DNA of 64,000 nt from Actinoplanes octamycinicus (GTDB taxonomy: Bacteria; Actinomycetota; Actinomycetes; Mycobacteriales; Micromonosporaceae). Location of the stretch: contig NZ_JACHNB010000001.1 in assembly GCF_014205225.1 (NCBI RefSeq), forward strand, positions 7,049,501-7,113,500, read 5' to 3'. A model generated the notes under the pieces. The model was not told where the DNA came from, did not search any database, and was given only the letters and a program-made list of their open reading frames with translations. The translations under genes and the position numbers were made by a program. Of this stretch, positions 36,323 through 44,824 are shown in pieces. Numbering within the stretch: position 1 is the stretch's first letter; the number at the start of each line of letters is the position of its first letter.

Positions 36323-37135
36323 TCAGGCAGCTCTGGTGACCACGGCCTGCTGGGCCTTCGCGGGCCGGCGCGCCGGGATGCTGGTCAGCAGCCGGCGGGC
36401 AGCGGCGGATTGTGTCGCGGCCGCGGCGGCCTCGGCGCGCAGACCGTCCCGGGTCGCGGCGGCCAGCTGGGCGTCATGCCAGGCGACGCGTTCCGCAGCG
36501 GCTGCCTGGCGGTAACGCCGCGCCAGGTATGCGGCGGAGGCGCGGTAAATGTGTAGCTCCTGCTCGGCCTGCTGCAGGCGGGGATTCCAGCCATTGCGGC
36601 CGGCGAGAGCATCGGCCACTGCGGCGATGGGCAACTCCCCGTGCCGTGCCGCGGCCAGGACCGCACGGCGCAGGAAGCGTTCCCGTTCGGCGTACTGCGC
36701 CGGTGTGACACCGGTCTGCGGCACCGAGAATGCCGCGGCGGCCCGAGCGCGGCTCAGGCGGGCATCGGCGTCCAGCCAGGCCTGCCAGGCCGTGTCGAGG
36801 CACTGCTGTGCCTGCTGCCAGTGCTCGTGCCAGCGCTGCGCGGTCGTCGCCGCGTGCGCGGCTGCGGCGTCGAGTTCGCCGGCGTAGCGCAGCACTTCCT
36901 CGGCTTGCTGCCGGCTGCGGGCTTGCTGCTCGCGGTAGCGGCGGAGCACTTCGGCTACCTGCCGCAACGCCTGCCCGGGCTCGCGAACCCCCTCGGGGCT
37001 GGCGAGCACCACCAGCGCCGGGCCGGCCAGCACCAGCAGGAGCAGCCAGATGGCCAGCAGGCCGGGCTCACGCAAAAGCATCAGTGCCACATTCATGATC
37101 GAAATGTCCCTGTCCACGCGCGTCAGTTCTGCCAT
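36323..37135 (-). CDS. membrane-anchored coiled-coil protein
   Basis: 270 aa from ATG 37135 (GAGGTGG 8 nt upstream). A single membrane helix at residues 25-46 (LAIWLLLLVLAGPALVVLAS) is followed by about 200 residues of Ala/Gln/Arg-rich helix with heptads (LRQVAEVLRRYREQQARSRQ, EEVLRYAGELDAAAAHAATT). A short non-coiled stretch (FSVPQTGVTPAQYAER) lies in the middle. No enzymatic motif. It could be a structural or scaffolding protein; I do not recognise a family. Confidence 0.65.
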   Translation of the reverse strand: MAELTRVDRDISIMNVALMLLREPGLLAIWLLLLVLAGPALVVLASPEGVREPGQALRQVAEVLRRYREQQARSRQQAEEVLRYAGELDAAAAHAATTAQRWHEHWQQAQQCLDTAWQAWLDADARLSRARAAAAFSVPQTGVTPAQYAERERFLRRAVLAAARHGELPIAAVADALAGRNGWNPRLQQAEQELHIYRASAAYLARRYRQAAAAERVAWHDAQLAAATRDGLRAEAAAAATQSAAARRLLTSIPARRPAKAQQAVVTRAA

Positions 37136-37278
37136 CGAGTTCCACCTCGCCGCCTCGGCGGCCGCGGTAGAACTCCAGACCCGAGCCGTCCAGCGAGCAG
37201 CGAATCGCTACCAGCGGGGCACCTGGGCATCCGGTGAGACTGCAGCGGGCCACACGGCGCCAGCCGGCCCGGGCACGG

Positions 37279-37602
37279 TCACACGGCGATGGCGGGAGGC
37301 GCCCGCGACCCGCGGACGTCGGCAGCATGCTGGTCCTGCAGCGAGGACGCCCGGTCCGCCACGGGGCTGCCAGCCGTGGCGGGCAGCGGGGTGTTGGGGC
37401 GGACGACCACATCCGCGGTGACCTCACTGTGCGGCACGTGTTCGACAGCGACCGCGGAAACACCGTTGGTGGCGTGGCTGACAGCACGCGTGGCGACCTG
37501 CACACCCAGAACAGCGGTCAGCGCAAGAGCCAAGACCAGCAGCAACGACCGGGTCGCCGTACGCGGATCCCGGGCCGTCACCATGGACGCCACCATATCC
37601 AA
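37279..37602 (-). CDS. possible small membrane or secreted protein
   Basis: 107 aa. One hydrophobic segment (SLLLVLALALTAVLGVQVAT) near the N-terminus, then a polar tail. It has no strong ribosome-binding site and no recognised domain. The hydrophobic segment and lack of a better frame are the only support. Confidence 0.35.
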   Translation of the reverse strand: MDMVASMVTARDPRTATRSLLLVLALALTAVLGVQVATRAVSHATNGVSAVAVEHVPHSEVTADVVVRPNTPLPATAGSPVADRASSLQDQHAADVRGSRAPPAIAV

Positions 37603-37629
37603 CCCGGTGACCGGCTACACCTGCCGACG

Positions 37630-38043
37630 ACAGTGGAACGAGTCATAGATCAATGGCCCCGCGCGGCACTGCCGGGCCTGGTCGCTGGGGCAGCAGCCGG
37701 CTCGGGCACCAAGGGAGCCCGGGGGCGAGGGTGCACTTGCCGACACCCTCGAACCCGTGCACGACCTGCACCACCAGCGGACCGGTCTGTCATTGTTTCT
37801 GCTCATTCCGCGCGTGACCACCGGCGGAGTCGATCCCGAGTGGTCACCGAACCCGCACGCCCTTCGCCAGGCCTGCGGCGCACCCCGGTCACCGCACCAC
37901 CGAGACATCCAAGCCGGCCAAGGTCACGAACAACCCGAACACGCTGACCAACTTGACCGCCCGGTCCAGCCCCTGCAGACCGGGAACACCCCCACCGCGA
38001 CGGCGACAATTCCGACCACAAGCGCAATCCACCACCGGCGCAT
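37630..38043 (-). pseudogene. broken N-terminal-membrane NB-ARC-type ATPase remnant
   Basis: The minus strand from ATG 38043 reads MRRWWIALVVGIVAVAVG; then in another frame DRAVKLVSVFGLFVTLAGLD, to TGA at 37889. About 100 bp further a P-loop-like segment VVQVVHGFEGVGKCTLA appears (about 37733-37765), close to the VVHG-GGVGKTxLA motif of NB-ARC/TPR proteins common in actinomycetes. Frames are interrupted between parts. I read this as decayed pieces of one gene; the identity is inferred from the short motif. Confidence 0.4.
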
Positions 38044-38408
38044 CACTTCACCACCGTCAACACGCCTGTCGCTCTGGTCGGCGCCCCCGCTCAGGAGCCC
38101 GGGCATCGCTGCACCGCGCCGGGTGCCCAGTTGCCGGCCGACAACCTCCCCCTGGCCCAGGGATGCCGCCGGGGGGAAACTGACACACAATGTCGCATTG
38201 AACCGATTGGACGGCTTGCTGGCATTTCGTTGACACCCCGTACTTAACATTCGTTAATTGCGTACAAATAGTTATTCCGCAACTGTGACGCCATGCACAT
38301 CGGTCCTCTTTGGAATGGTGATATGGTCTCGGCGCTCGGGAGGCAAAATCCTCCGATCCACCTGCGATGCCACGGGAAGATCCCCGGGTTATTTGCAAAG
38401 GAAATTAA
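38044..38408. other. gap upstream of the small secreted protein
   Basis: No supported gene. The last 200 bp are AT-richer than the rest of the window (around TTAACATTCGTTAATTGCG), fitting a promoter for the gene at 38409. The ribosome-binding site is AAAGGAAA. Confidence 0.5.
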
Positions 38409-38804
38409 ATGCGCAAGTTTTATGTCGCCGCCCTCGCCGCGACCGTGACCGCCCTGCTCGCCCCTGCCGCAGCCCAGGCCGCGCCCACCGGCACCACCGC
38501 ACTGCTTGGCACCTATGACTTCGGGCACGCCGCCATCATCGGCGAGGCCGGGGTGGCCGCGGGCGTGTGGCGCTCGACGACCGTGCGCACCCGTTTCGCA
38601 GGCGACGACCTCACCGTCACTTTCGCGCCGCGGACCAAGCCGCGGACCAGCGAGAAGCTTGTGTACACAGCCGTCTTCAACGAGGTCGCCGACGCGCAGA
38701 CCGAGTGCCGCGAGGTTGGTGCGGACGGCGTGGCGCACCATGTCTGGGTGTCCTTCCGGTGCCAGACCGGCTTTGTGCCGAGCTACACCCTTTACGTGCG
38801 CTGA
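38409..38804 (+). CDS. small secreted protein
   Basis: 131 aa. Clear Sec signal peptide MRKFYVAALAATVTALLAPA with cleavage after AQA. The mature 107 residues are beta-rich (TGTTALLGTYDFGHAAIIGE, TRFAGDDLTVTFAPRTKP) with two cysteines (TECREV and FRCQTG) that could form a disulfide. No known domain recognised. The AT-rich promoter region suggests strong, regulated expression. Function unknown. Confidence 0.7.
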   Translation: MRKFYVAALAATVTALLAPAAAQAAPTGTTALLGTYDFGHAAIIGEAGVAAGVWRSTTVRTRFAGDDLTVTFAPRTKPRTSEKLVYTAVFNEVADAQTECREVGADGVAHHVWVSFRCQTGFVPSYTLYVR

Positions 38805-39385
38805 CCTTATTCTGCGATGCGGCCCACATCGTGCCATTTTCCGGCCCCGACCGGCGCGGCTCCCCGACCTTTCGCATGGCCTTTTCAACAGGCGAATGAA
38901 CATTTCGGAGTACCGACGAGGAATGTCGTCCTAGATATCCGCGGTCGCGCTGACTTCACCGGCCGCCGCGGCCCGCAACACTTTCGACCCGGCGACCGGA
39001 TGACCAGCCCGTAGCGGCCCGTTCCGCCGGTCCGGGCCTCGGCACCCTGGCGATCAGCAGCCACAACCGGTGCGGCGTCGTCGAGATCGCCTACAAACAC
39101 GCCTGCTGACGGCATCGGTTGGCGCCTGTCGGCCAGCCCGTGCGGCTCGGCGAGACCACGTCAGCACCACCTGCGAACTCACTCGGGGCGGCTCTGAGCC
39201 GGCCCTGCGGCTGCGTGCCGGCGCCACCATCCAGCACCCCGAGAAGGGGCACGACGGCGACGTCCGCACGCCTGCGGCGAACAGCTGACCGTGTCACCAC
39301 CGAGGCCGGCAGCCCCGCTCCCCGCCTCACCCCGCCTCCCGCTCCCGGGACGGCGATCCACCCCACCGAAAGAGGTACCTACACC
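38805..39385. other. 581-bp gap before the tyrosinase operon
   Basis: No supported gene. A short frame ending near 39110 (TLAISSHNRCGVVEIAYKHA, then stop) looks like a gene tail but has no beginning. The operon promoter presumably lies in the last 200 bp; AGAGGT precedes the chaperone start. Confidence 0.4.
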
Positions 39386-39874
39386 ATGTCCACCCTGACT
39401 CGTCGGGACGTCCTCCGCTACGCGGCCGCCGCCACCGCTGTCACCGGCGGCGTCGTCGGGGCGCAGACCCTGTCCGCCTCCGGCTCCTCCGCACAGCCGC
39501 CGGCCGGCGCCGCGGCGCCGGCCGACCCGCGGGACTTCGAGCTGGAGTACCGCGGCAAGAAGATCAAGGGAGTGCACGGCGGTGGCGCTGCGGGCGCGCT
39601 GCGAAGCACGCAGGACGCCCTGCGGAGCCGGCAGCCACACCAGGTCCACATCAACGGGCGCAAGCTGGCTGTCATGCAGATCGAGCTGCCGTCCCCCGAC
39701 GGCACCGGCGTCGTGCTGGGCTTCATCAGCGCCGTCAATCACTACGAGCCGGTCCTCATCGACCAGGACAAGAACCGGGACGGATTGCTGAAGCTCGCCC
39801 GGCGAGCAGTCGACGTGCTGGGCGACAGCGAGCTCACTGCCCTGGCGGGCGCGGACCACAACCACGGGAACTGA
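39386..39874 (+). CDS. melC1: tyrosinase copper chaperone, MelC1 type
   Basis: 162 aa from ATG 39386. A twin-arginine signal (MSTLTRRDVLRYAAAA) starts the protein, so it can carry folded partner protein through the Tat system. The body reads FELEYRGKKIKGVHGGG, then INGRKLAVMQIELPS and FISAVNHYEPVL, the MelC1 pattern (Y-x-G-R/K-x-I, INGxxL, VNHYEP). His-rich ends (ADHNHGN) may bind copper. It loads copper into apotyrosinase and escorts its export. It lies 43 bp upstream of the tyrosinase gene in one operon. Confidence 0.88.
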   Translation: MSTLTRRDVLRYAAAATAVTGGVVGAQTLSASGSSAQPPAGAAAPADPRDFELEYRGKKIKGVHGGGAAGALRSTQDALRSRQPHQVHINGRKLAVMQIELPSPDGTGVVLGFISAVNHYEPVLIDQDKNRDGLLKLARRAVDVLGDSELTALAGADHNHGN

Positions 39875-39917
39875 CCACACCTTCCCCCGTTCCGATCCAT
39901 CGAAAGGCTCTTCCGTC

Positions 39918-40739
39918 ATGGGCGTACGCAAGAACGCGCGCAACCTCAGCAGCACCGAGAAGGCGGCATTCGTCTCCGCCGTCAAGCGCCTCAAGGCGCA
40001 GACCACCGGTCGTAACTACGACTGGTTCGTCACCACCCACCTGAACTACTTCGCCGCTGTCGGCGGCACCCGCTACGCCCACCAGTCGCCGTCCTTCTTG
40101 CCGTGGCACCGCCAGTACCTGATCGAGTTCGAGCGGGCGCTGCAGGTCTACGAGCCGTCGGTGACTCTGCCGTACTGGGACTGGACCGTGGACCGCACCA
40201 CCACCGGTGCGCCGTTCACCGCCGACTTCATGGGTGGCAACGGATCCGGTGGCAACGGCCCGGTCACCACGGGTCCGTTCGCCGGGGCGACCAACTGGCG
40301 GATCACCGTCAGCAGCACCACCTCGACGTCGCTGCGGCGCGCGATGGGCAGCACCACGCTGCCCAGCGCCACGCAGGTCAGCTCGGTGCTCGGGGTCTCC
40401 ACCTACGACGCGGCGCCGTGGAACAGCTCGGCCACCAGCGGCATGCGCAACCGGATGGAGGGCTGGTCGACCCCCAACCTGCACAACGCGGTGCACGTGT
40501 GGGTGGGCGGGCACATGGGGCAGCAGGACTCACCGAACGACCCGGTCTTCTGGCTGCACCACTGCAACATCGACCGGCTGTGGTCGCAGTGGCAGACGCG
40601 GTGGGGTTTCGACGCCGGGCACTATCTGCCGGCCGCCGGCACCAGTGGTGTCGTGGACCTCGACGAGACCCTGCAGCCCTGGACGGGCGTGACACCGGCC
40701 TCGGTGCTCAACCACAGCAGCGTTTACACCTACGCCTGA
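39918..40739 (+). CDS. melC2: tyrosinase (copper monooxygenase) MelC2
   Basis: 273 aa type-3 copper enzyme that hydroxylates phenols and oxidises diphenols to quinones, leading to melanin. The CuA ligands are His41, His55 and His64 (THLNYF, YAHQSPSFLPWHRQYL). The CuB ligands are His189, His193 and His215 (NLHNAVHVWVGGHM, DPVFWLHHCNIDRLW). Spacing agrees with Streptomyces tyrosinases. No signal peptide of its own, as expected when MelC1 supplies the Tat signal. Start ATG 39918 after GAAAGG. Confidence 0.95.
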   Translation: MGVRKNARNLSSTEKAAFVSAVKRLKAQTTGRNYDWFVTTHLNYFAAVGGTRYAHQSPSFLPWHRQYLIEFERALQVYEPSVTLPYWDWTVDRTTTGAPFTADFMGGNGSGGNGPVTTGPFAGATNWRITVSSTTSTSLRRAMGSTTLPSATQVSSVLGVSTYDAAPWNSSATSGMRNRMEGWSTPNLHNAVHVWVGGHMGQQDSPNDPVFWLHHCNIDRLWSQWQTRWGFDAGHYLPAAGTSGVVDLDETLQPWTGVTPASVLNHSSVYTYA

Positions 40740-40749
40740 TCCGATTGGT

Positions 40750-41124
40750 TCAGCGCGGGCAGTAGGCGGGCGGCTCGGCCGGCTCCAACTCGGCGCCGGC
40801 CAGGCTGCGCACCGCGGCACGGGTGGTCGCGCGAACCCCGACGGTGATCTCGTAGGCGTTGACCACGCTGCTGTAGCGGTTGTCGCCGTGGTCGACGAGG
40901 CCCAGGGACACTCCGTCGATGTAGGCGCACGGATGGACGCCACCCCAGCCGTGGATCACCCGGCCACGATACTGCTCGACGAAGACACCGACGGGCGCGA
41001 CAGAACCCGACGCGGCCGGCCCGGCCAGCGCCTGTGCGCTCGCCGGCGCCGGTGCCGTGACGGTCAGCACAGCCGGCACCAGGGCCCCGGCCAGGACCAC
41101 GGTGGCCACACGTCGCTGCAGCAT
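40750..41124 (-). CDS. second MelC1-like secreted copper-chaperone homologue
   Basis: 124 aa from ATG 41124 (GGAGGAACG upstream). Sec-type signal peptide RRVATVVLAGALVPAVLTVT with AQA-like cleavage site. The mature part reads FVEQYRGRVIHGWGGVHPCA, YIDGVSLGLVDHGDNRYSSV and VNAYEITVGVRATTRAAVRS, matching the MelC1 layout (Y-x-G-R-x-I, IDGxxL, SVVNxYE). It has two cysteines (HPCAY, AYCPR). It faces the tyrosinase gene. It may be an alternative chaperone or a secreted copper-binding relative; unlike the first it lacks the twin arginines. Confidence 0.72.
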   Translation of the reverse strand: MLQRRVATVVLAGALVPAVLTVTAPAPASAQALAGPAASGSVAPVGVFVEQYRGRVIHGWGGVHPCAYIDGVSLGLVDHGDNRYSSVVNAYEITVGVRATTRAAVRSLAGAELEPAEPPAYCPR

Positions 41125-41558
41125 CGTTCCTCCAAGACAATCAGACATTGATGTACGTCGATGACAATACCCGACTGTCACACCTTCTCTCCGGAGGACA
41201 CGGTCGGCGCGAACTCACGTACGTCGCCGGTCGTGCGAACGAGACGATGCGAGCCTGCTCAGCGAAGCACTCAACGGAAGTGCGGTCGCCAAGGTTATTC
41301 CCCGGCCAGAACGGTGGCCTGGGCACGACCAACAGGTGACGGAGGCAGTGGCCCCCGGGGTCGCGGTCCGCTGCCTCGGGTTGATACCGCAGCGCGACTG
41401 GTAGTAGGAAGTCGATTGCGGATGGTTGGCGTTGGTCTACGGATGATCGGCTGACCCTCGACCAGGTCGTCTCGGAGGTTGATCCTGTTGACGTACCGTG
41501 GAATACGGTGGCCGGAGTAGAGGTCGGCTGCCGCCCTGCCCTCTACCAGGGAGCACCG
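41125..41558. other. 434-bp gap between the MelC1-like gene and the XRE regulator
   Basis: No supported gene, repeat or RNA. It must contain two divergent promoters. A repeated TGTACGTCGATG-like stretch lies just upstream of 41124. Confidence 0.45.
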
Positions 41559-42794
41559 ATGGACCCGTACATCGATCCGTTGGCCTTCGGCCAGCGCCTG
41601 CAGCTCCTGCGCACACGCCGCGGCCTCACCCGGGATCAGCTCGGCGGCCTCGTCGGACGATCCGGATCGTGGGTCAAGGGGATCGAAACCGGCCGGCTGA
41701 AGATGCCGAAGCTGCAGCTCATCCTCGCCCTTGCCGAGGCATTACGAGTCCGCGACCTGTCCGACCTCACCGGCGACCAATCACTGCACGTCGACCTGTT
41801 CATCGGCCCCGGCCATCCGCGTCTCGCAGCCGTCAAGGCTGCCGTGGACGCCTACCCGGTCGCCACCGCGCAGGAAGCACCGCCGATCGCCCATATTCGA
41901 GCACGGCTGGCGCGCGCCTGGTCAGCACGGCACTCGGCACCCAACCACCGCGAAGTGATCGGGGCCCTGCTGCCGGAGCTGATCAGGGACGCACAGGTAG
42001 CCGGACGGCAGGCCGACGCCGGCCCGGCGCGCCGAGCGGCGCAGGCCGTGCTATCCGAGGTCTACTCGCTGGCGCAGTTCTTCGTGGCCTACCAGCCGGA
42101 CGCCGCCCTGCTGTGGCGCGTTGCCGAGCGCAGCCTGATCGCCGCTCAGGAGTCCGAGGACCCGTACGCCATCGGCGTAGCCGCATGGCTCGCCGCGCAA
42201 GCACGCCGCGACGCGGGGCATTACGACGCCGCAGACGCGGTGAACCTGGAGACGCTCGCTTACCTGAAACCTCTGCTGGAAGATGCGGCGCCCCGCGTCC
42301 TGGCGATCACCGGCGCTCTCACGGCCGAGGCCGGATACACCGCAGCCCGGCGAGGGGAGACCGGCACCGCGTGGCGGCACTGGGACAAGGCCCGCGAGAT
42401 GGCCGACCGGTTGGATGCACTGGAGCCCGGCTACTACGACCCCGTCACCTCGTTCTCCCGAGCAATCATGGGGGCGCATGCGGTCACGGTGGCCGTGGAG
42501 CTGCGCCAGGGAGGCGAGTCGGTCCGGCAGTCGGCGGCGGCCGACGCGGTAATAATCCCGTCCCGCCCGCGGCGCGCCCGGCATCGGATCGAGGAGGCCC
42601 GCGGCTACCAGCTCGATGGACAGCCCGACGTCGCCCTGGCCACCTTGGAGAAGGCCCACGAGGCCGCGCCCGAAACGATCAAGTACAACGGCTTCGCGAA
42701 ACGGATCGTCCTGGAAGAGGCCGAGTCCAAGACCCCGGGCCGCCGCCGGCGGGCGTCTGAACTCGCCGTAAAGATCGGTCTGCTGGCCGCATAA
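41559..42794 (+). CDS. XRE regulator with TPR-like C-terminal domain
   Basis: 411 aa from ATG 41559. Helix-turn-helix at residues 8-65 (FGQRLQLLRTRRGLTRDQLG, SGSWVKGIETGRLKMPKLQL). The rest is helical repeats resembling TPR (AVLSEVYSLAQFFVAYQPDA, AIGVAAWLAAQARRDAGHYD, DGQPDVALATLEKAHEAAPE), as in large actinobacterial XRE proteins that sense peptides or control secondary metabolism and mobile elements. The upstream ORF extension to 41508 lacks a ribosome-binding site. Downstream lies a set of small coupled ORFs it may control. Confidence 0.85.
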   Translation: MDPYIDPLAFGQRLQLLRTRRGLTRDQLGGLVGRSGSWVKGIETGRLKMPKLQLILALAEALRVRDLSDLTGDQSLHVDLFIGPGHPRLAAVKAAVDAYPVATAQEAPPIAHIRARLARAWSARHSAPNHREVIGALLPELIRDAQVAGRQADAGPARRAAQAVLSEVYSLAQFFVAYQPDAALLWRVAERSLIAAQESEDPYAIGVAAWLAAQARRDAGHYDAADAVNLETLAYLKPLLEDAAPRVLAITGALTAEAGYTAARRGETGTAWRHWDKAREMADRLDALEPGYYDPVTSFSRAIMGAHAVTVAVELRQGGESVRQSAAADAVIIPSRPRRARHRIEEARGYQLDGQPDVALATLEKAHEAAPETIKYNGFAKRIVLEEAESKTPGRRRRASELAVKIGLLAA

Positions 42795-43006
42795 GTAAAG
42801 GGGCACAATCTGTGCCCATTCCCATCCACCACTGCCCTTAGCTTCGGTCACAGCGGCGACGGGTGGGTGGTCCCGGAGTGCACTTCCTCGATCGCGAGGC
42901 TTGCCCGTCGTCGCGTATAAGCGCGGTGGCGGCCGGTCTCGTCGAGTACCCGGGATTGCACGGCCGCCATCGCTTCAGGACTGGAGCGGCAGGGCGGAGG
43001 TCGGGT

Positions 43007-43159
43007 ATGCGCAGCACGGTGATCGGGCACGGTCGGTGCCGGCGGTGGAGGCGTTGCCGGCCATGGACGGTGGGGTGCAGGTGCGGGGTGGACGCGTATC
43101 CGTGCCCGGCTCAGCGGCAGCGGGCCGCGCTCGCCGCGTTGATGCGGGGCTTGCCGTGA
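43007..43159 (+). CDS. 50-aa Cys/His-containing small protein, first of a coupled micro-operon
   Basis: Starts at ATG 43007 with GGAGG 6 nt upstream, an excellent site. It reads MRSTVIGHGRCRRWRRCRPW, then CRCGVDAYPCPAQRQRAALA. Four to six cysteines/histidines in a basic context suggest a small metal- or nucleic-acid-binding protein. Its stop overlaps the next start (GTGA). No family name is known to me. Confidence 0.6.
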   Translation: MRSTVIGHGRCRRWRRCRPWTVGCRCGVDAYPCPAQRQRAALAALMRGLP

Positions 43160-43401
43160 AGCGGCCGGCCCGGCGGTCCCGGGCTTGGCCCCTCGACCCG
43201 CAGATGGCGGTCTCCCTGCTTGCCGGTGAGTTGCCGGGCTGGGAGGTCAGCTACGCGCCGGCCCTGTGTCTGCCCGGTTGTTCGCCGCGGCGGTGGGTGT
43301 ATCAGGCGACCAGGCCTCGGCCCGGGGGCGAGGAGTCGGTGGAGTGCGTCTACCCCGACGAGCTGGTGTGGTCGATCGACCGGTTCTGCGAGGTGTTCTG
43401 A
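43156..43401 (+). CDS. 81-aa hypothetical protein in coupled micro-operon
   Basis: GTG 43156 overlaps the previous stop. Sequence features: a basic start, MAVSLLAGELPGWEVSYAPA, CSPRRWVYQATRPRPGGEES, and an acidic/aromatic end DELVWSIDRFCEVF. It has a beta-rich look and three cysteines. It overlaps the following gene by one base (TGATG). Function unknown. Confidence 0.6.
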   Translation: MKRPARRSRAWPLDPQMAVSLLAGELPGWEVSYAPALCLPGCSPRRWVYQATRPRPGGEESVECVYPDELVWSIDRFCEVF

Positions 43402-43592
43402 TGGGTGCCGGCTATCAGCAGATCGACCGCTTCGGGGTGAGTTGTCCGGCGTGCGGCGCCGGCATTGCCGGGCGTTCTACGCGCCGGCACCGTTGCCGCA
43501 GCACATGGTCTGCCGTCCTGCGGATCCGCCAGCACGGCCATGACCCGCGAAAGCCCCAGACCACCACGGCCAGGCACCGGGTGGCGCGATGA
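43401..43592 (+). CDS. 63-aa zinc-ribbon-like protein in coupled micro-operon
   Basis: ATG 43401 shares a base with the previous stop. MGAGYQQIDRFGVSCPACGA gives one CxxC; a second pair is replaced by His/Cys (RRHRCRS), and the tail is basic. Could bind nucleic acid. Its stop overlaps the next start (ATGA). Confidence 0.5.
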   Translation: MGAGYQQIDRFGVSCPACGAGIAGRSTRRHRCRSTWSAVLRIRQHGHDPRKPQTTTARHRVAR

Positions 43593-43843
43593 CCAGTCAG
43601 GAAACCGCCGACGCCGCACCGGGCTGCGCGCGCTGCTGGGCATCTAGCGAGCGGCCCAAGTTGATGGCCTCAGGTGAGATCACCCAACGCCTCGGCGTCA
43701 GCAGACAACGGGTACAGCAACTCACCCAACGCGACGACTTCCCGGCGCCATATGCAGAGTTGAGCCTCGGCCGGATCTGGCTGGCCTCAGACGTGGAGCT
43801 ATGGATTCAGCAGCACTGGAGGCCACGATCCACGCGACAGTGA
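43589..43843 (+). CDS. AlpA/excisionase-like helix-turn-helix protein
   Basis: 84 aa from ATG 43589 (overlapping the previous stop). The motif MASGEITQRLGVSRQRVQQL, then DDFPAPYAELSLGRIWLASD, is the winged helix-turn-helix of AlpA/excisionase-like or MerR-like proteins of integrative elements. A CARCW pair lies near the N-terminus. Last of four coupled ORFs downstream of the XRE regulator. No integrase or relaxase is beside it, so this may be a small regulatory module rather than an intact element. Confidence 0.7.
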   Translation: MTSQETADAAPGCARCWASSERPKLMASGEITQRLGVSRQRVQQLTQRDDFPAPYAELSLGRIWLASDVELWIQQHWRPRSTRQ

Positions 43844-44138
43844 CGAAATGGCTCTACCTGGCCAAGTACCGGGCAGCGGTGCACCTTCGTGCGGTTCTCT
43901 CCCCGCGATGACCGCTGTGCGGCACCTGAACTTCTCTTGCGGCCGTCACGCTCGCGGACGCGGAGCCGGTGGAAGATGGTGAGAAGGCTGCCCCCCGTTC
44001 GGGAGTTTCCCCTTCAGGAAACTGTCGGGGCGGCATGGCCGCCTTCACGAGCGCCCCCGAGCTGCGGTGTTGGGCGGGTGGGGGTCGGCCGCGCCCCGGC
44101 CGTACGGGGCTGGGGCGCGGCCGGGGCGGGGGCCGGGT
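43844..44138. other. 295-bp gap
   Basis: Only composition-driven open frames with Gly/Arg/Pro bias; no ribosome-binding site or motif seen. Confidence 0.45.
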
Positions 44139-44484
44139 TCAGGCCGAGGCCAGGCGTAGCTGCTCGGCAGAGCCCAGGACCGGGCGGCGCGGCGCGGTCC
44201 GTACCGTGAATGCCGGGGTTTCGCGGCCGGTGACGATCAGCCGGGCCACGGCGGTGTAGGCGTCGAAGTGGGCCAGGTCGTGCCCGTCGAGCTCGGGCGC
44301 GGCCGTGCCACAGCCGGTTCCACCATCTGGTGTGCGGCACCTCGCCGAGCGTGGCCCAGGGACCGCCACGCCTGCCGGGTCGACCGTCGGCCAGGCGTTG
44401 CCCGCGACGTTCGGCCACCACCAGCCAACACCCGGCCAACAGCAGGGTGAGCAGGACCGACAACCCAACACAGAAAACGATCAT
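44139..44484 (-). pseudogene. small membrane protein gene with a frameshift near 44300
   Basis: From ATG 44484 (GGAGGCC upstream) it reads MIVFCVGLSVLLTLLLAGCW, a membrane anchor, then RRGGPWATLGEVPHTRWWNR, LWHG. The plausible continuation PELDGHDLAHFDAYTAVARL, IVTGRETPAFTVRTAPRRPV lies in another frame to TGA 44139. The break is around 44295-44305 in a GC-rich run. Repaired length about 114 aa. Family unknown. Either a real lesion or a sequence error. Confidence 0.5.
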
Positions 44485-44824
44485 GGTTGGCCTCCAGAAT
44501 GCGGAAAGCACACGCTTGCTGAGCTGTCGGGTGGTTGTTCGTCGAGGTCGAGGCCGCCGGTGCAGAGCCGGTATTCTCCCGGCACGCCCGCCGCCCCAGG
44601 TCATGCCACACCGCATCGAGGCGGAACCGGCCGACGCGATCTTTCTCCGGCCGCGACGTGCCCTTCGGCCCGGACGCCGTCGCAGGACTTTCGTCCTGAC
44701 GCAACTGTGCGTCGCGCGATGGACCTCAGAATTCACCGCGGACGGTGGGTAGTGCCTTTCGGCCCTTGCCGCCCGCGGAAGCGGCTTGCTTGCCTCGAAG
44801 GATGTCGATCCGAAGGAGGTTGTC
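44485..44824. other. 340-bp gap with a DevR-like box
   Basis: No gene that I can support. It contains the palindrome at 44684-44697 and, at the right end, the ribosome-binding site GAAGGAGG for the next gene. Confidence 0.5.
44684..44697 (+). promoter_or_regulatory. DevR/OsdR-like palindrome upstream of secreted DUF1906 gene
   Basis: AGGAC-TTTC-GTCCT, a perfect palindrome with 5-bp arms and 4-bp spacer, about 130 bp before the ATG at 44825. Confidence 0.45.
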
